The notes beneath the pieces were generated by a model. The model was not told the origin of the DNA, searched no databases, and saw nothing but the letters and a program-made list of their open reading frames with translations. A DNA stretch of 64,000 bases from Parasphingopyxis algicola. GTDB taxonomy: Bacteria; Pseudomonadota; Alphaproteobacteria; Sphingomonadales; Sphingomonadaceae. Positions 17,413 to 26,807 of the stretch are shown here, piece by piece. Location of the stretch: contig NZ_CP051131.1 of assembly GCF_013378075.1 (NCBI RefSeq), positions 1,054,001 to 1,118,000 on the forward strand, read 5' to 3'. Position 1 is the stretch's first letter. Each line of letters begins with the position of its first letter. Both the position numbers and the translations under genes were made by a program.

Positions 17413-18525
17413 TCAGGCGAAGCGGGACGGCGCGTAGAGACCGGCATCGACGCCACCGAGCGAAGCGGGCGGCGCTTCTCCGACCACCAGCGCCCGGCAC
17501 AGCTGCGCGCCCGCCGGCGCGGTCTGGATCCCGAATCCCCCCTGCCCGGCACACCAGAAGAAACCCGGCGCCGCGGGATCGAAGCCGTAGACCGGAAGCC
17601 GGTCCGGCGAGAAGCTGCGCAGCCCGGCCCATTTGCGTTCGACCGCCAGGACCCGCCAGTCGACGGCGCTTTCGAACCGGTCGATGGCAATCGCTACGTC
17701 GATCTCCTCGGGCGCCACGTCACCGGCTTCGGCAGGCGTCTCGTCATGCGGGCTCAGCCAGATGCGGCCGCCGCCCTCGCCTTTGAAATAGAAACGCCCT
17801 TCGGCATCGATGACGAGCGGCAGGCCGGCGGGCGGCGCCGGATCGGTCCGCAGCTGGACGACCGTCCGCTGATAGGGCGCGACGCCGATCCCCGGCAGGC
17901 CGGCCAGACGCGCGATATCGTCCGCCCAGGCCCCTGCCGCGTTGACGAGGATGCGCGTCTCGATCCGTTCGCCGCCGGCCGAAACATGCCAATTGCCGCC
18001 TCGGCGCTCGATCGCCGTCACGGACGCCGAACAGCGCAGTTCGGCGCCCGACCGGCGCGCGGCACGCAAATAGGCATGGTGCAATCCCCCGACATCGATA
18101 TCCGCGCAGCTCGGCTCCCAGATCGCCCGGTCCCACCGGTCCCGGAGCCCGGGGCAATGATCGGCGAGCGCCGGGCCCGTCACCGGTTCGAGCCCGACAT
18201 CGCTCGCGGCGAAATCGCTTTCGAACCTGCTCAATTCCCCATAGCCGGACGGCTCCGCGATATGCAGCGCCCCGCGCCGGTCGAGAAAGCCGCGTTCTGA
18301 GAAGGACGACGGCGGCGTCGCGAGAAACGCTTGGGATGCGCTGGTCAGCGGCTGAACGAAGGGACCGCCATAGGTTTCCGACCAGAACGCCGCCGAACGG
18401 CCGGTGGCATGATAGCCGGGCATGTCTTCCGCTTCCAGGACCAGCAACGACCCGGCAGGCGCCAGTTCGGCGGCAAGACTGGCCCCGGCCATGCCGGCGC
18501 CGACGATCACGAAATCGTAGGTCAT
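17413..18525 (-). CDS. FAD-dependent amino-acid/amine oxidoreductase (DAO family)
   Basis: A 370-residue flavoprotein beginning with the dinucleotide-binding motif VIVGAGMAGASLAAELA, then GYHATGRSAAFWSETYG and the C-terminal FAD contact FFWCAGQGGFGIQTAPAGA. These resemble D-arginine/D-amino-acid dehydrogenases (DauA-like) more than glycine oxidases; the substrate is inferred only at family level. It overlaps the upstream alpha/beta hydrolase gene by four bases, so the two form one unit. Confidence 0.85.
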   Translation of the reverse strand: MTYDFVIVGAGMAGASLAAELAPAGSLLVLEAEDMPGYHATGRSAAFWSETYGGPFVQPLTSASQAFLATPPSSFSERGFLDRRGALHIAEPSGYGELSRFESDFAASDVGLEPVTGPALADHCPGLRDRWDRAIWEPSCADIDVGGLHHAYLRAARRSGAELRCSASVTAIERRGGNWHVSAGGERIETRILVNAAGAWADDIARLAGLPGIGVAPYQRTVVQLRTDPAPPAGLPLVIDAEGRFYFKGEGGGRIWLSPHDETPAEAGDVAPEEIDVAIAIDRFESAVDWRVLAVERKWAGLRSFSPDRLPVYGFDPAAPGFFWCAGQGGFGIQTAPAGAQLCRALVVGEAPPASLGGVDAGLYAPSRFA

Positions 18526-19490
18526 GCGGTTCGCGGTACGCGCTTTTCCAGGAATTCGGCGATCTCCGCCAAGAATTCGTCGCGCATGTCGTCCCGCTCG
18601 CGCAAGACCTCATGCGCGGCATAGTCGTGCATGAACAGGCGGGCGTCCGGCAATCGTCGCGCGGCCTGGCGGATCGCGCGGGAATCGACGAGCCTGTCCT
18701 TCTTCGCCGCGAGGATGAGGATCGGCGTCGTCACCTGTTCGAACGTGCCGGCGGCGAACATGGCAGCCGAGGAGGCATAGGCGGCAACCAGCCATTGCCA
18801 GCTGGGCGGGCCGATCTTGAGTTCCGGCTTCTGGCTGATCCACCACGCTTCGTCCGAATAGCGTTCGAAATCGTGCGTGAGCAGCTTTTGCCGCGAGCTG
18901 CCGGGGATCGAAGGACGCTCATTCTCCTGCCAGGCATGCTGGTCGGCGAAACCGAAACGCGCGAACTGTCGCGCGATAAAGGCCGCGACCTTTTCGGGCA
19001 GGGGTTTGCTGACGACCTTGAGCATCGGAGCGCTGAAAATCGCGCCATCGAGGCCGGGGCGACGATCCACCAGATAGCGCATCGCCAGATGGCCGCCCAT
19101 CGAATGCGACGCCAGTACATGGGGCCCCGGCAATTCGGCGCGCCAGGCGGTGACGAATTCGTCGAGATCGGCGATCCAGGGATCGAAACTCACAACATGG
19201 CCGACCGTCGGATCGTTCAGGAAGCGGCCGGAGCCCGACTGGCCGCGCCAGTCGAAGCCCGTCAGATTCCAGTCCGCGCGATGCCATTCCGCCAGGGTTT
19301 CGAGATATTTTTCGAAAATGTCGCCGCGGCCCGTCTGGAAAACCATGCTGCCGCGAACCGGGCGATCGGCCGGCGCCGGCCATGTCCAGCGCCGATGATC
19401 CCAGCCATCACAGGCGTGCCAGCGGTCCAAAACCATCCCGGCGGGATATGCGCGGCGATCGATTGTCGGGCTTTCTTGGTTTTTTTTCAT
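18522..19490 (-). CDS. Alpha/beta hydrolase, lysophospholipase-like
   Basis: A 322-residue alpha/beta hydrolase. The nucleophile elbow is S130 in ASHSMGGHLA, followed by a lid segment and AKKDRLVDSRA (acid) and HDYAAHEVLRE (histidine). The shape matches PldB-type lysophospholipases or monoacylglycerol lipases. No signal peptide is seen, so it is probably cytoplasmic. It heads a two-gene unit with the DAO oxidoreductase and is divergent from the pilus operon. Confidence 0.85.
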   Translation of the reverse strand: MKKNQESPTIDRRAYPAGMVLDRWHACDGWDHRRWTWPAPADRPVRGSMVFQTGRGDIFEKYLETLAEWHRADWNLTGFDWRGQSGSGRFLNDPTVGHVVSFDPWIADLDEFVTAWRAELPGPHVLASHSMGGHLAMRYLVDRRPGLDGAIFSAPMLKVVSKPLPEKVAAFIARQFARFGFADQHAWQENERPSIPGSSRQKLLTHDFERYSDEAWWISQKPELKIGPPSWQWLVAAYASSAAMFAAGTFEQVTTPILILAAKKDRLVDSRAIRQAARRLPDARLFMHDYAAHEVLRERDDMRDEFLAEIAEFLEKRVPRTA

Positions 19491-19538
19491 AGTTGCTGGT
19501 TACGGTTTAGAAAGCAGTAAGCCTTAGGGCCATCCCTC

Positions 19539-20018
19539 ATGACAGGGGCAGCACCATTTTTTTCCGTGGCTATTCTGGCGCCCGCGCTGCTGTTCGCGGC
19601 GTATGGCGACTGGCTACGCCGCGACATTCCGAACAAGCTCAACGCGGCGATCGCGCTGATGGCGCCGCTCTACTGGTGGGCGGCGGGATTCACCCTCTGG
19701 CCGGAAATCGCGATCATCGTGGGGCTGGCACTCGCGCTCTTCCTGATGTTCACATTCGCCTTCGCGATCGGGGCGATGGGCGGCGGCGACGTCAAGATGA
19801 TCGGCGCGCTCGCGCTGTGGATGACGCCAATGCAGCTGCCCGTAATGCTGATCGTCATGGCGATCGCCGGCGGCGTGCTCACGCTCGCCATGCTGATTCA
19901 CCATCGCCGGTCCGGAAAAACCGGGAAACCCGAGATTCCCTACGGGATCGCGATCGCCATCGGCGGTCTCTGGGTGGTGATGAACGGGATTTTAACCACT
20001 GGGGCCGTAACGATCTGA
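19539..20018 (+). CDS. cpaA: Prepilin peptidase of the Flp/Tad pilus
   Basis: A 159-residue membrane peptidase with the two catalytic aspartates of the type IV prepilin family: the first in GDWLRRDIPNKLN and the second in the motif GGGDVKMIGALALW. Five hydrophobic segments fit the short CpaA/TadV form without a methylation domain. It would cut and mature Flp prepilins at the inner membrane. First gene of the pilus operon; no pilin gene is adjacent. Confidence 0.93.
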   Translation: MTGAAPFFSVAILAPALLFAAYGDWLRRDIPNKLNAAIALMAPLYWWAAGFTLWPEIAIIVGLALALFLMFTFAFAIGAMGGGDVKMIGALALWMTPMQLPVMLIVMAIAGGVLTLAMLIHHRRSGKTGKPEIPYGIAIAIGGLWVVMNGILTTGAVTI

Positions 20019-20054
20019 TTGGCCAAGAAAGCCTGACAGGAGGCAAAGACCGTC

Positions 20055-21098
20055 ATGGATGCACGTAAAGTCATTTTGCTCGTAGGTGCGCTGCTCGTAG
20101 CGGCTGTCACCGCCTTTATGGCGCGGAGCATGTTTGTGGGCGGCAGCGCGCCGGTCGCAGTTGCTGCGCAAGCCGAGCCGCAAGGACCCATGGTGCTCGT
20201 CGCAACGCGCGCCCTGCCTGTCGGCACAATCATCAATGCGGACAGCTTCCGCTATCAACCCTGGCCGGAGGAGCTGGTCGAGGGCAGCTATTTCATCCGC
20301 GACGAATCGAATATCGAGGATCTGCTCGGTACGGTGGTTCGCAACGATGTGACGGCCGGTCAGCCGATCACCCAGGGTTCGCTCGTGCGTCCCGGCGATC
20401 GCGGATTTCTCGCCGCAGCGCTCGGCCCGGGCATGCGCGCCGTCACGGTGCCGGTATCCGTCCAGGCCGGTGTCGCCGGCTTCGTCTTCCCTGGCGACCG
20501 GGTCGACCTTGTCCTGACCCAGGAAGTCGAGGGCGGCGGCGATGGCCCCCCGCTTCACGCGTCGGAAACCATCATTCGCAATCTCCGAGTCCTCGCAACC
20601 GATCAGCGGACCACGAACGAGCCCAATGAAGAAGGCGAAGTCGAAGTCATAGTCTCGGGCACGGTAACCGTCGAAGCGACGCCGCGGATCGCGGAAAAGA
20701 TCGCCGTTTCGCAGACGATCGGCCAGCTCTCGCTTTCGCTCCGTTCGATCGCCGACAATACGGCGGAACTGGAACGTGCGATCGCCGCCGGCGAAGTCGA
20801 AATTCCGGACGGGAACGACCCCGAAGCCGAACGCCGCATGCTGCTCGAAGTGGCCCAGCGGCCGATCGACACCGACACGACCTATGTGACCGGTGGAGAC
20901 GTCTCGCGCTTCCAGCGCCGCACCGTACCGGCCCAGGGTCGCAACAATAACGGCCCGGGCGGAACGGCCGCCCAGATGGCAGCAGCCATGCTCTCCGCGG
21001 CCAACGGTAATTCGATTCCGGGCGGCCAGTCGTCCGGACCGTCGGTCCGCGTCGCCCGTGGCAACGTCGTCACGCATGTACCTGTTGGGGGTAACTAA
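20055..21098 (+). CDS. cpaB: Flp pilus assembly protein CpaB
   Basis: A 347-residue protein with one N-terminal membrane anchor (VILLVGALLVAAVTAFMA), an SAF domain (VLVATRALPVGTIINADSF) and the RcpC/CpaB part GMRAVTVPVSVQAGVAGFVFPGDRVD. The C-terminus is low-complexity, rich in Gly, Asn and Gln. It links the inner membrane machinery to the outer-membrane secretin. It ends one base before cpaC. Confidence 0.95.
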   Translation: MDARKVILLVGALLVAAVTAFMARSMFVGGSAPVAVAAQAEPQGPMVLVATRALPVGTIINADSFRYQPWPEELVEGSYFIRDESNIEDLLGTVVRNDVTAGQPITQGSLVRPGDRGFLAAALGPGMRAVTVPVSVQAGVAGFVFPGDRVDLVLTQEVEGGGDGPPLHASETIIRNLRVLATDQRTTNEPNEEGEVEVIVSGTVTVEATPRIAEKIAVSQTIGQLSLSLRSIADNTAELERAIAAGEVEIPDGNDPEAERRMLLEVAQRPIDTDTTYVTGGDVSRFQRRTVPAQGRNNNGPGGTAAQMAAAMLSAANGNSIPGGQSSGPSVRVARGNVVTHVPVGGN

Positions 21099-21099
21099 G

Positions 21100-22740
21100 A
21101 TGACTTTTACACGCACAACCCGCTTCGGCGCGATGGCTGCGGTTGCAGCGACCGCGCTGGTCGCAAGCCTCGGCGCCCCGGTTTCCGACCCGGCGCACGC
21201 CCAGTCGGTCGCCCGTGCTGCGCCGGTCAACACCCTCACGCTCTCGGTGGGCCGTGGCGAGCTGGTCAACCTGCCGCGTTCGATGACGGATTTGTTCGTC
21301 GCCGATGACGCCATCGCCGACGTCCAGGTTCGCTCTTCGCGAGCGCTGTACGTATTCGGCAAGGCCGCCGGCGAGACGACAGTCTATGCAACCGATGCGG
21401 CGGGCAATGTGGTTTATTCGGCCACCGTGCGCGTCGGAACCAACCTCAACAGCGTCTCCTCGATGCTGGATCTTGCAATGCCCGAGGCGGCAATCGCGGT
21501 CACCCCGATGAACGGCCTCGTGCTGCTTACCGGTACCGTGGCGTCGCCGAGCGACGTGCAGGAAGCCCAGTCGCTCGTACAGGCATTCGTCGGTGAAGAG
21601 ACGCAGGTCGTCAGCCGTCTGCGCACGGCGACGCCGCTGCAGGTCAACCTCCAGGTCCGTATCGCCGAAGTCAGCCGTTCGGTCGTCCGCGATATCGGCG
21701 CCAACCTGCTGACGCGCGATACGACGGGCGGTTTCCAGTTCGGTATTGGTCGCGGCAATCCGGGCACGATCGGCAATGCCGATCTTTCGGGTTTCCCACA
21801 GGTCGATGCCAGCGCGCTTTACGGCCTGCCGGCAGGTTCGGTGAATCTGCCGTTCAATCCGGCGACCGGACAGTTCATTACGTCCCCGGTCACGGAAAAC
21901 GTATTCAACTTTCCGGCAGATGGCGGGACGACCCTCGGCGCCGCCGGGCGTTTGTTCGGACTCGACATTCTCGGAACGCTGGATCTGGCCGAAACGGAAG
22001 GCCTGGTGACAACGCTCGCAGAGCCGAATCTCACCGCGCTCTCGGGCGAAACCGCCAGCTTCCTCGCCGGCGGCGAGTTCCCGATCCCGCTGTCCCAGGG
22101 TCTGGGTTCGGTCTCGATCGAATATAAACAGTTCGGCGTCAGCTTGGCCTTTACGCCGGTCGTGCTCGACAATGGCCGCATCTCGATGCGCGTTCGTCCG
22201 GAAGTATCCGAACTTTCCGACAATGGCGCGATCACGCTTAACGGCTTCACCGTTCCCGCATTGACCACCCGGCGGGCGGAAACGACCGTCGAACTCGGCT
22301 CCGGCCAGAGCTTCATGATCGCCGGCCTGTTGCAGAACAGCCATAACAGCACGGTCGACCGGACCCCGGGTCTCGGCGACGTTCCGATCCTCGGGACGCT
22401 TTTCCGGTCCAATCGCTGGCGCCGGGCGGAGACCGAGCTCGTGATCGTCGTTACGCCCTATCTGGTACAGCCGGTTTCGGCCAACCAGATCGCCCTGCCG
22501 ACCGACGGCTATCGCTCGCCGTCCGATCTGGAACGCGTGTTCCTCGGCCGGACGTTCGGCGGCGAGACCGGCGCGACGCGTCCGGGCCCGACCATGGCGC
22601 CGCCCACTACGGTTCAGCCGGGCATGGATACCGGAGCCGCCAATCGGGTCCCGTCATCGCCGGCTGCGCCGCAGACCCAGCAAGCCGCGCAGGCCGCTTC
22701 GCAAAGCGGCGCCGCACCCGGCTTTTCGTTCAACGAATAG
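21100..22740 (+). CDS. cpaC: Flp pilus outer-membrane secretin CpaC
   Basis: A 546-residue secretin with a signal peptide ending near AHAQ, an N-terminal pilus domain (LTLSVGRGELVNLPRSMTDL), a BON-like domain (GLVLLTGTVASPSDVQEAQS) and the secretin core (EPNLTALSGETASFLAGGEF and VPILGTLFRSNRW). The tail after about residue 490 is rich in Pro, Ala and Gln. The start was set at 21100 just after the cpaB stop, where the signal peptide begins. It forms the pilus exit pore. Confidence 0.95.
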   Translation: MTFTRTTRFGAMAAVAATALVASLGAPVSDPAHAQSVARAAPVNTLTLSVGRGELVNLPRSMTDLFVADDAIADVQVRSSRALYVFGKAAGETTVYATDAAGNVVYSATVRVGTNLNSVSSMLDLAMPEAAIAVTPMNGLVLLTGTVASPSDVQEAQSLVQAFVGEETQVVSRLRTATPLQVNLQVRIAEVSRSVVRDIGANLLTRDTTGGFQFGIGRGNPGTIGNADLSGFPQVDASALYGLPAGSVNLPFNPATGQFITSPVTENVFNFPADGGTTLGAAGRLFGLDILGTLDLAETEGLVTTLAEPNLTALSGETASFLAGGEFPIPLSQGLGSVSIEYKQFGVSLAFTPVVLDNGRISMRVRPEVSELSDNGAITLNGFTVPALTTRRAETTVELGSGQSFMIAGLLQNSHNSTVDRTPGLGDVPILGTLFRSNRWRRAETELVIVVTPYLVQPVSANQIALPTDGYRSPSDLERVFLGRTFGGETGATRPGPTMAPPTTVQPGMDTGAANRVPSSPAAPQTQQAAQAASQSGAAPGFSFNE

Positions 22741-22767
22741 GTTCAGCGTTTCTTGGAGAAGACCATC

Positions 22768-23406
22768 ATGCGCATTCTTGCCACTTCCGCCCTTCTCGCC
22801 GTTGCCGGTACGCTGTCCGCCTGTGCGGGCGGGCCCGTCAATCAGGGGCTCACGCCGATCAACCAGCCGGTGGTCAGCCGGACGGACTATGTGTTCGACA
22901 TCAATGCCAGCTCCGACACGCTGTCCTACAGCGAACAGGCGCGGCTCGCCGACTGGTTCGAGGCGCTGGAACTCGGCTATGGCGACCGGGTTTCGGTCGA
23001 CGATCCCAGTCCTTATGGCGCGGCGGGCCGTCGCGATGCGGTCGCCGAGATCGCCGGCCGGCATGGCCTGTTGCTCGCCGATCGGGCGCCCGTGACCGCG
23101 GGCCAGGTCGCTCCCGGCCAGATGCGCATCGTCGTCAGCCGCATGCAGGCCGAAGTGCCGAACTGCCCCAATTGGGACCGCGATTCGCTCTTCAACTATG
23201 CCGGTTCGACAGGTTCCAATTACGGTTGTTCGACCAACGGCAATCTCGCCGCGATGGTCGCCAATCCCGAAGATTTGATCCGCGGCCAGAACGGCGACGG
23301 CGCAGGCGATCCGCGGACGACCTCGCGGGCGATCGATAGCTATCGCCAATCCGAACCCACCGGGGCCAATGGCCTGCAAGGCGAATCCACGTCGGGAGGC
23401 AACTGA
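22768..23406 (+). CDS. cpaD: Flp pilus lipoprotein CpaD
   Basis: A 212-residue lipoprotein (MRILATSALLAVAGTLSAC, lipobox LSAC) with the CpaD features YVFDINASSDTLSYSEQARL, VVSRMQAEVPNCPNW and NYGCSTNGNLAAMVANPEDL. GGAGAAG lies six bases before the ATG; a TTG further upstream was rejected. It acts as the pilotin or stabiliser of the CpaC secretin. It shares one base with cpaE (TGATG). Confidence 0.94.
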   Translation: MRILATSALLAVAGTLSACAGGPVNQGLTPINQPVVSRTDYVFDINASSDTLSYSEQARLADWFEALELGYGDRVSVDDPSPYGAAGRRDAVAEIAGRHGLLLADRAPVTAGQVAPGQMRIVVSRMQAEVPNCPNWDRDSLFNYAGSTGSNYGCSTNGNLAAMVANPEDLIRGQNGDGAGDPRTTSRAIDSYRQSEPTGANGLQGESTSGGN

Positions 23407-24695
23407 TGAACGCACCTTTTAACTCCGGTTCGACGGGCCTTCGGGATCCGTTCCAGGCTTTTGTCTGCGACGACGAAACAGCGGAAATGCTGAAACCCAT
23501 CGTCACCGAGCTCGGTTGGGCGCAGGAAAAGGTCAACAAGGGCGGCCTTCAGAACGCCGTTCAGTCGCTGTCGGTTTCGGCCAGTCCGAACATCCTGTTC
23601 GTCGACCTGTCCGAAAGCAGCGACCCGCTCAACGATATCAACGGCCTCGCCGAAGTCTGCGAGCCGGGAACGATCGTGATCGCGGCCGGCCAGGTCAACG
23701 ATGTGCGGCTCTATCGCGATCTGCTGTCGAGCGGCATCCAGGATTATCTCCTCAAGCCGTTCAATCCCGATCAGCTGCGCGACACGCTGACCCAGGCGCA
23801 GATGATCCTCGCCGGGCCGCGCAATGCCGACGGGGACGAACAGGATCGCCCGCACGTCATGACGGCCTTTATCGGCACACGCGGCGGCGTCGGCGCCTCG
23901 ACCCTGGCGAGCTCCATCGCCTGGGTCACCAGCGAGGAACAGGGTCGGCTGACCGCGCTTCTGGACCTCGACATCCATTTCGGGACGGATGCGCTCGCGC
24001 TCGATCTCGAACCGGGCCGCGGCTTGATCGATGCGATCGAGAATCCGAGCCGGATCGACGGGCTGTTCATCGAACGCGCGATGGTCAAGGCGAACGAGAA
24101 GCTTGCCGTCCTGTCCGCCGAAGCGCCGATCAACCAGCCGATGCTGACCGACGGCAGCGCCTACTACCAGCTCGAGGAAGAGCTGCGGAACGCGTTCGAA
24201 CTGTCGATGATCGACATTCCGCGCCAGACGCTGATCCAGTATCCGCATCTGCTCAACGACGTGAACCGCGCGGTCATCGTCACCGAGCTGACCCTCGCCG
24301 CGACCCGCGACACGATCCGCTTGCTCTCCTGGTTCAAGTCGAACGCGCCGCAGGCCAAGGTCATTCTGGTCGCGAACCGCGTTCCGTCCGGCGGCACGAT
24401 CGAAATTTCGAAAAAGGATTTCGAGGCGTCGGTCGAACGCAAGATCGATATGGTCATCCCGTTCGATCAGAAAACCGCGGTGCAGGCCGCCAAGCTCGGT
24501 AAAACGCTGGCCGAGGCGGCCGGTTCCGGCAAGACCGGATCGCTGATCCGGCAGCTCGCCGACCGCGTGTCGAGCCTCGACGGCGAAGGACAGGACGCTT
24601 CGGAAGAAGCCGGCGGTTCGCTGATGGACAAGCTTGGCGGCATCAAGTCGCTGATTTCGAAGAAGCCGAGCAAGGAAGCGGCGGAGAGCGCCTGA
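23406..24695 (+). CDS. cpaE: Pilus localisation ATPase CpaE
   Basis: A 429-residue protein with a receiver-like N-terminal half (about 15-130) and a ParA/MinD-type ATPase half with the deviant Walker A motif GTRGGVGASTLASS and the aspartate-containing LLDLDIHFGTDALALDL. CpaE/TadZ places the pilus apparatus at the cell pole. The C-terminal 40 residues are charged and lack motifs. The next gene would normally be cpaF; here tadB follows after 71 bp. Confidence 0.94.
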   Translation: MNAPFNSGSTGLRDPFQAFVCDDETAEMLKPIVTELGWAQEKVNKGGLQNAVQSLSVSASPNILFVDLSESSDPLNDINGLAEVCEPGTIVIAAGQVNDVRLYRDLLSSGIQDYLLKPFNPDQLRDTLTQAQMILAGPRNADGDEQDRPHVMTAFIGTRGGVGASTLASSIAWVTSEEQGRLTALLDLDIHFGTDALALDLEPGRGLIDAIENPSRIDGLFIERAMVKANEKLAVLSAEAPINQPMLTDGSAYYQLEEELRNAFELSMIDIPRQTLIQYPHLLNDVNRAVIVTELTLAATRDTIRLLSWFKSNAPQAKVILVANRVPSGGTIEISKKDFEASVERKIDMVIPFDQKTAVQAAKLGKTLAEAAGSGKTGSLIRQLADRVSSLDGEGQDASEEAGGSLMDKLGGIKSLISKKPSKEAAESA

Positions 24696-24766
24696 CCGCG
24701 AGGCGGCGCTGCTGCAAAGGCAGCACCGCCGGTAGCGACTGGCAGTAGCGATTGGAAAGCAGGTTT

Positions 24767-25744
24767 ATGTCTATCCTTCCCATGATCATCTTCTCCGCCG
24801 GGATGCTCGGATTTCTGTTGCTGCTGTACTTCGCCTTTGCCGGGCCGAACGTGCAGAAAGTGCAGGCAAAGCGGCTCAATGCCGTGCGCCAGCGTCACGC
24901 GCCGGCCGCAAGCCCGATATCGGCCGAAGCGCAGATGAACCGCATTCTGGCCAAGGGCGATACCAGGATGGACAGCTTCGCCGGGCGCTTCATTCCGCGC
25001 CCCGAGATGCTCCGGACCCGGCTTTCGCAGACCGGCACGAGCTGGACCCTCGGCCAGTATATGATGGGCATTCTGACGATCGCGATCGTCGTTGGCGTGC
25101 TGCTCTATCTCCAGGGTCTTCCCCTGCTTTTGGGATTGCTGCTCGGTACCTTCGCCGGCCTTGCCCTGCCACACATGGTGGTCGGGTTTCTGATCAAGCG
25201 CCGCGTGAACAAGTTCAACGCGAAGTTTCCCGATGCGATAGAGCTGCTCGTGCGCGGCTTGCGGTCCGGTCTGCCGATCTCCGAAACGCTGTCGGTGGTC
25301 GCAAGCGAGGTGCCCGACCCGGTCGGCACGGAATTCGCGGCCGTTGTCGACAAGATGAAGATCGGCAAGACGATGGACGAGGCGCTCGAGACCACGGCGA
25401 AACGCCTCGGTACGCCGGAATTCAACTTTTTCTGCATCACGCTTGCGATTCAGCGCGAGACCGGCGGTAACCTCGCCGAGACGCTGTCGAACCTCGCCAA
25501 CGTTCTGCGCCAGCGCAGCCAGATGAAGCTCAAGATCAAGGCGATGTCGGCCGAATCCAAGGCATCGGCCTATATCGTCGGTTCGCTGCCCTTCATTGTC
25601 TTCGGCCTGATCATGATGATCAATCCCGATTATATGGGCTCCTTCTTCGTCGACGAGCGCCTGATAATCGCAGGGCTAGGCGGCCTCGTCTGGATGGGCA
25701 TCGGCGTCTTCATCATGGCCAAGATGGTCAGTTTCGAGATTTAG
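24767..25744 (+). CDS. tadB: Flp pilus inner-membrane platform protein TadB
   Basis: A 325-residue membrane protein with an N-terminal membrane segment, a T2SSF cytoplasmic domain (ELLVRGLRSGLPISETLSVV and TLAIQRETGGNLAETLSNL) and C-terminal membrane helices. The ATG at 24767 was preferred to an upstream TTG. With TadC it forms the platform on which the motor ATPase acts. TadC follows after 21 bp. Confidence 0.93.
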   Translation: MSILPMIIFSAGMLGFLLLLYFAFAGPNVQKVQAKRLNAVRQRHAPAASPISAEAQMNRILAKGDTRMDSFAGRFIPRPEMLRTRLSQTGTSWTLGQYMMGILTIAIVVGVLLYLQGLPLLLGLLLGTFAGLALPHMVVGFLIKRRVNKFNAKFPDAIELLVRGLRSGLPISETLSVVASEVPDPVGTEFAAVVDKMKIGKTMDEALETTAKRLGTPEFNFFCITLAIQRETGGNLAETLSNLANVLRQRSQMKLKIKAMSAESKASAYIVGSLPFIVFGLIMMINPDYMGSFFVDERLIIAGLGGLVWMGIGVFIMAKMVSFEI

Positions 25745-25765
25745 CGGGCGGGAGCGAGAGAGATC

Positions 25766-26758
25766 ATGACCGAAGCTGCCGGACCTACCATCCTCGGGGT
25801 CGATGTGTTCCTCGTCGCGACGTTGCTCGCGGCGGTGGCGACCTTCGCGATGCTCATCGCCCTGTATGCGGCGACGACGGTGCGCGACCCGATGGCCAAG
25901 CGCGTCAAGGCGCTCAACGACCGGCGCGAACAGCTGAAAGCCGGTATCACCGCCTCGGCCCGGCGCCAGCGCAAGTCGCTGACCCAGAAGAACGAGACGA
26001 CGGACCGGATGCGTTCGTTCCTCAAATCGCTCAACACGCTGCAGGACGAACAGCTCGAAAAGGCGCAGCAACGCCTCGCCCAAGCCGGTATCCGCTCGAA
26101 GGATCTGGCCGTCGCGGTCATTTTCGGCCGGCTCGTGCTGCCGATCGTGATCGGCGGCGGGCTCGCGATCGCGGTGTACGGTTTCGGCTATCTGGCGGAC
26201 TATACGCCTTTCAAGAAGTTCATGATCGTCGGCGGTACGCTGCTGCTCAGCTACAAGGCGCCCGATCTCTACGTCTCCAACAAGGTCTCCAAACGCTCCG
26301 CCGAGATCCGCAAGGGCCTGCCCGATGCACTCGACCTGCTGGTCATCTGCGCCGAGGCCGGCCTGACCGTCGACGCCGCCTTCACCCGGGTGGCGCGCGA
26401 ACTGGGCCAAGCCTATCCCGAGCTCGGCGACGAATTCGCGCTCACCGCGATCGAGCTGGGCTTCCTGACCGAACGCCGCCAGGCCTTCGAGAACCTCGCC
26501 TATCGCGTCGATCTCGACGCGGTGCGCGGCGTTGTCACGACGATGATCCAGACCGAGAAATACGGTACGCCGCTCGCCAGCGCGCTGCGCGTCCTGTCGG
26601 CCGAATTCCGCAACGAGCGGATGATGCGCGCCGAGGAAAAGGCCGCCCGCCTGCCGGCGATCATGACCGTGCCGCTGATTCTCTTCATCCTGCCGACGCT
26701 GTTCGTCGTGATCCTCGGCCCGGCGGCCTGCTCGATCTCCGACAATCTCGTCATGTAG
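25766..26758 (+). CDS. tadC: Flp pilus inner-membrane platform protein TadC
   Basis: A 330-residue T2SSF-domain protein. It has an N-terminal membrane helix, a long charged linker, the T2SSF stretch KGLPDALDLLVICAEAGLTV and a C-terminal hydrophobic end (LPTLFVVILGPA). It partners TadB. It is the last gene of the pilus operon and is followed by a strong hairpin. Confidence 0.93.
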   Translation: MTEAAGPTILGVDVFLVATLLAAVATFAMLIALYAATTVRDPMAKRVKALNDRREQLKAGITASARRQRKSLTQKNETTDRMRSFLKSLNTLQDEQLEKAQQRLAQAGIRSKDLAVAVIFGRLVLPIVIGGGLAIAVYGFGYLADYTPFKKFMIVGGTLLLSYKAPDLYVSNKVSKRSAEIRKGLPDALDLLVICAEAGLTVDAAFTRVARELGQAYPELGDEFALTAIELGFLTERRQAFENLAYRVDLDAVRGVVTTMIQTEKYGTPLASALRVLSAEFRNERMMRAEEKAARLPAIMTVPLILFILPTLFVVILGPAACSISDNLVM

Positions 26759-26764
26759 TCAGAC

Positions 26765-26791
26765 GGAGCCGGGCGCCTCTCTCCCGGCTCC
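26765..26791. terminator. Hairpin after tadC
   Basis: A perfect 9-bp GC-rich stem (GGAGCCGGG ... CCCGGCTCC) with a 9-base loop lies between the convergent tadC and DUF1254 genes. There is no T run, so its action as a terminator is inferred from position. Confidence 0.5.
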
Positions 26792-26807
26792 GCCTCGCTA
26801 TCGGTCC

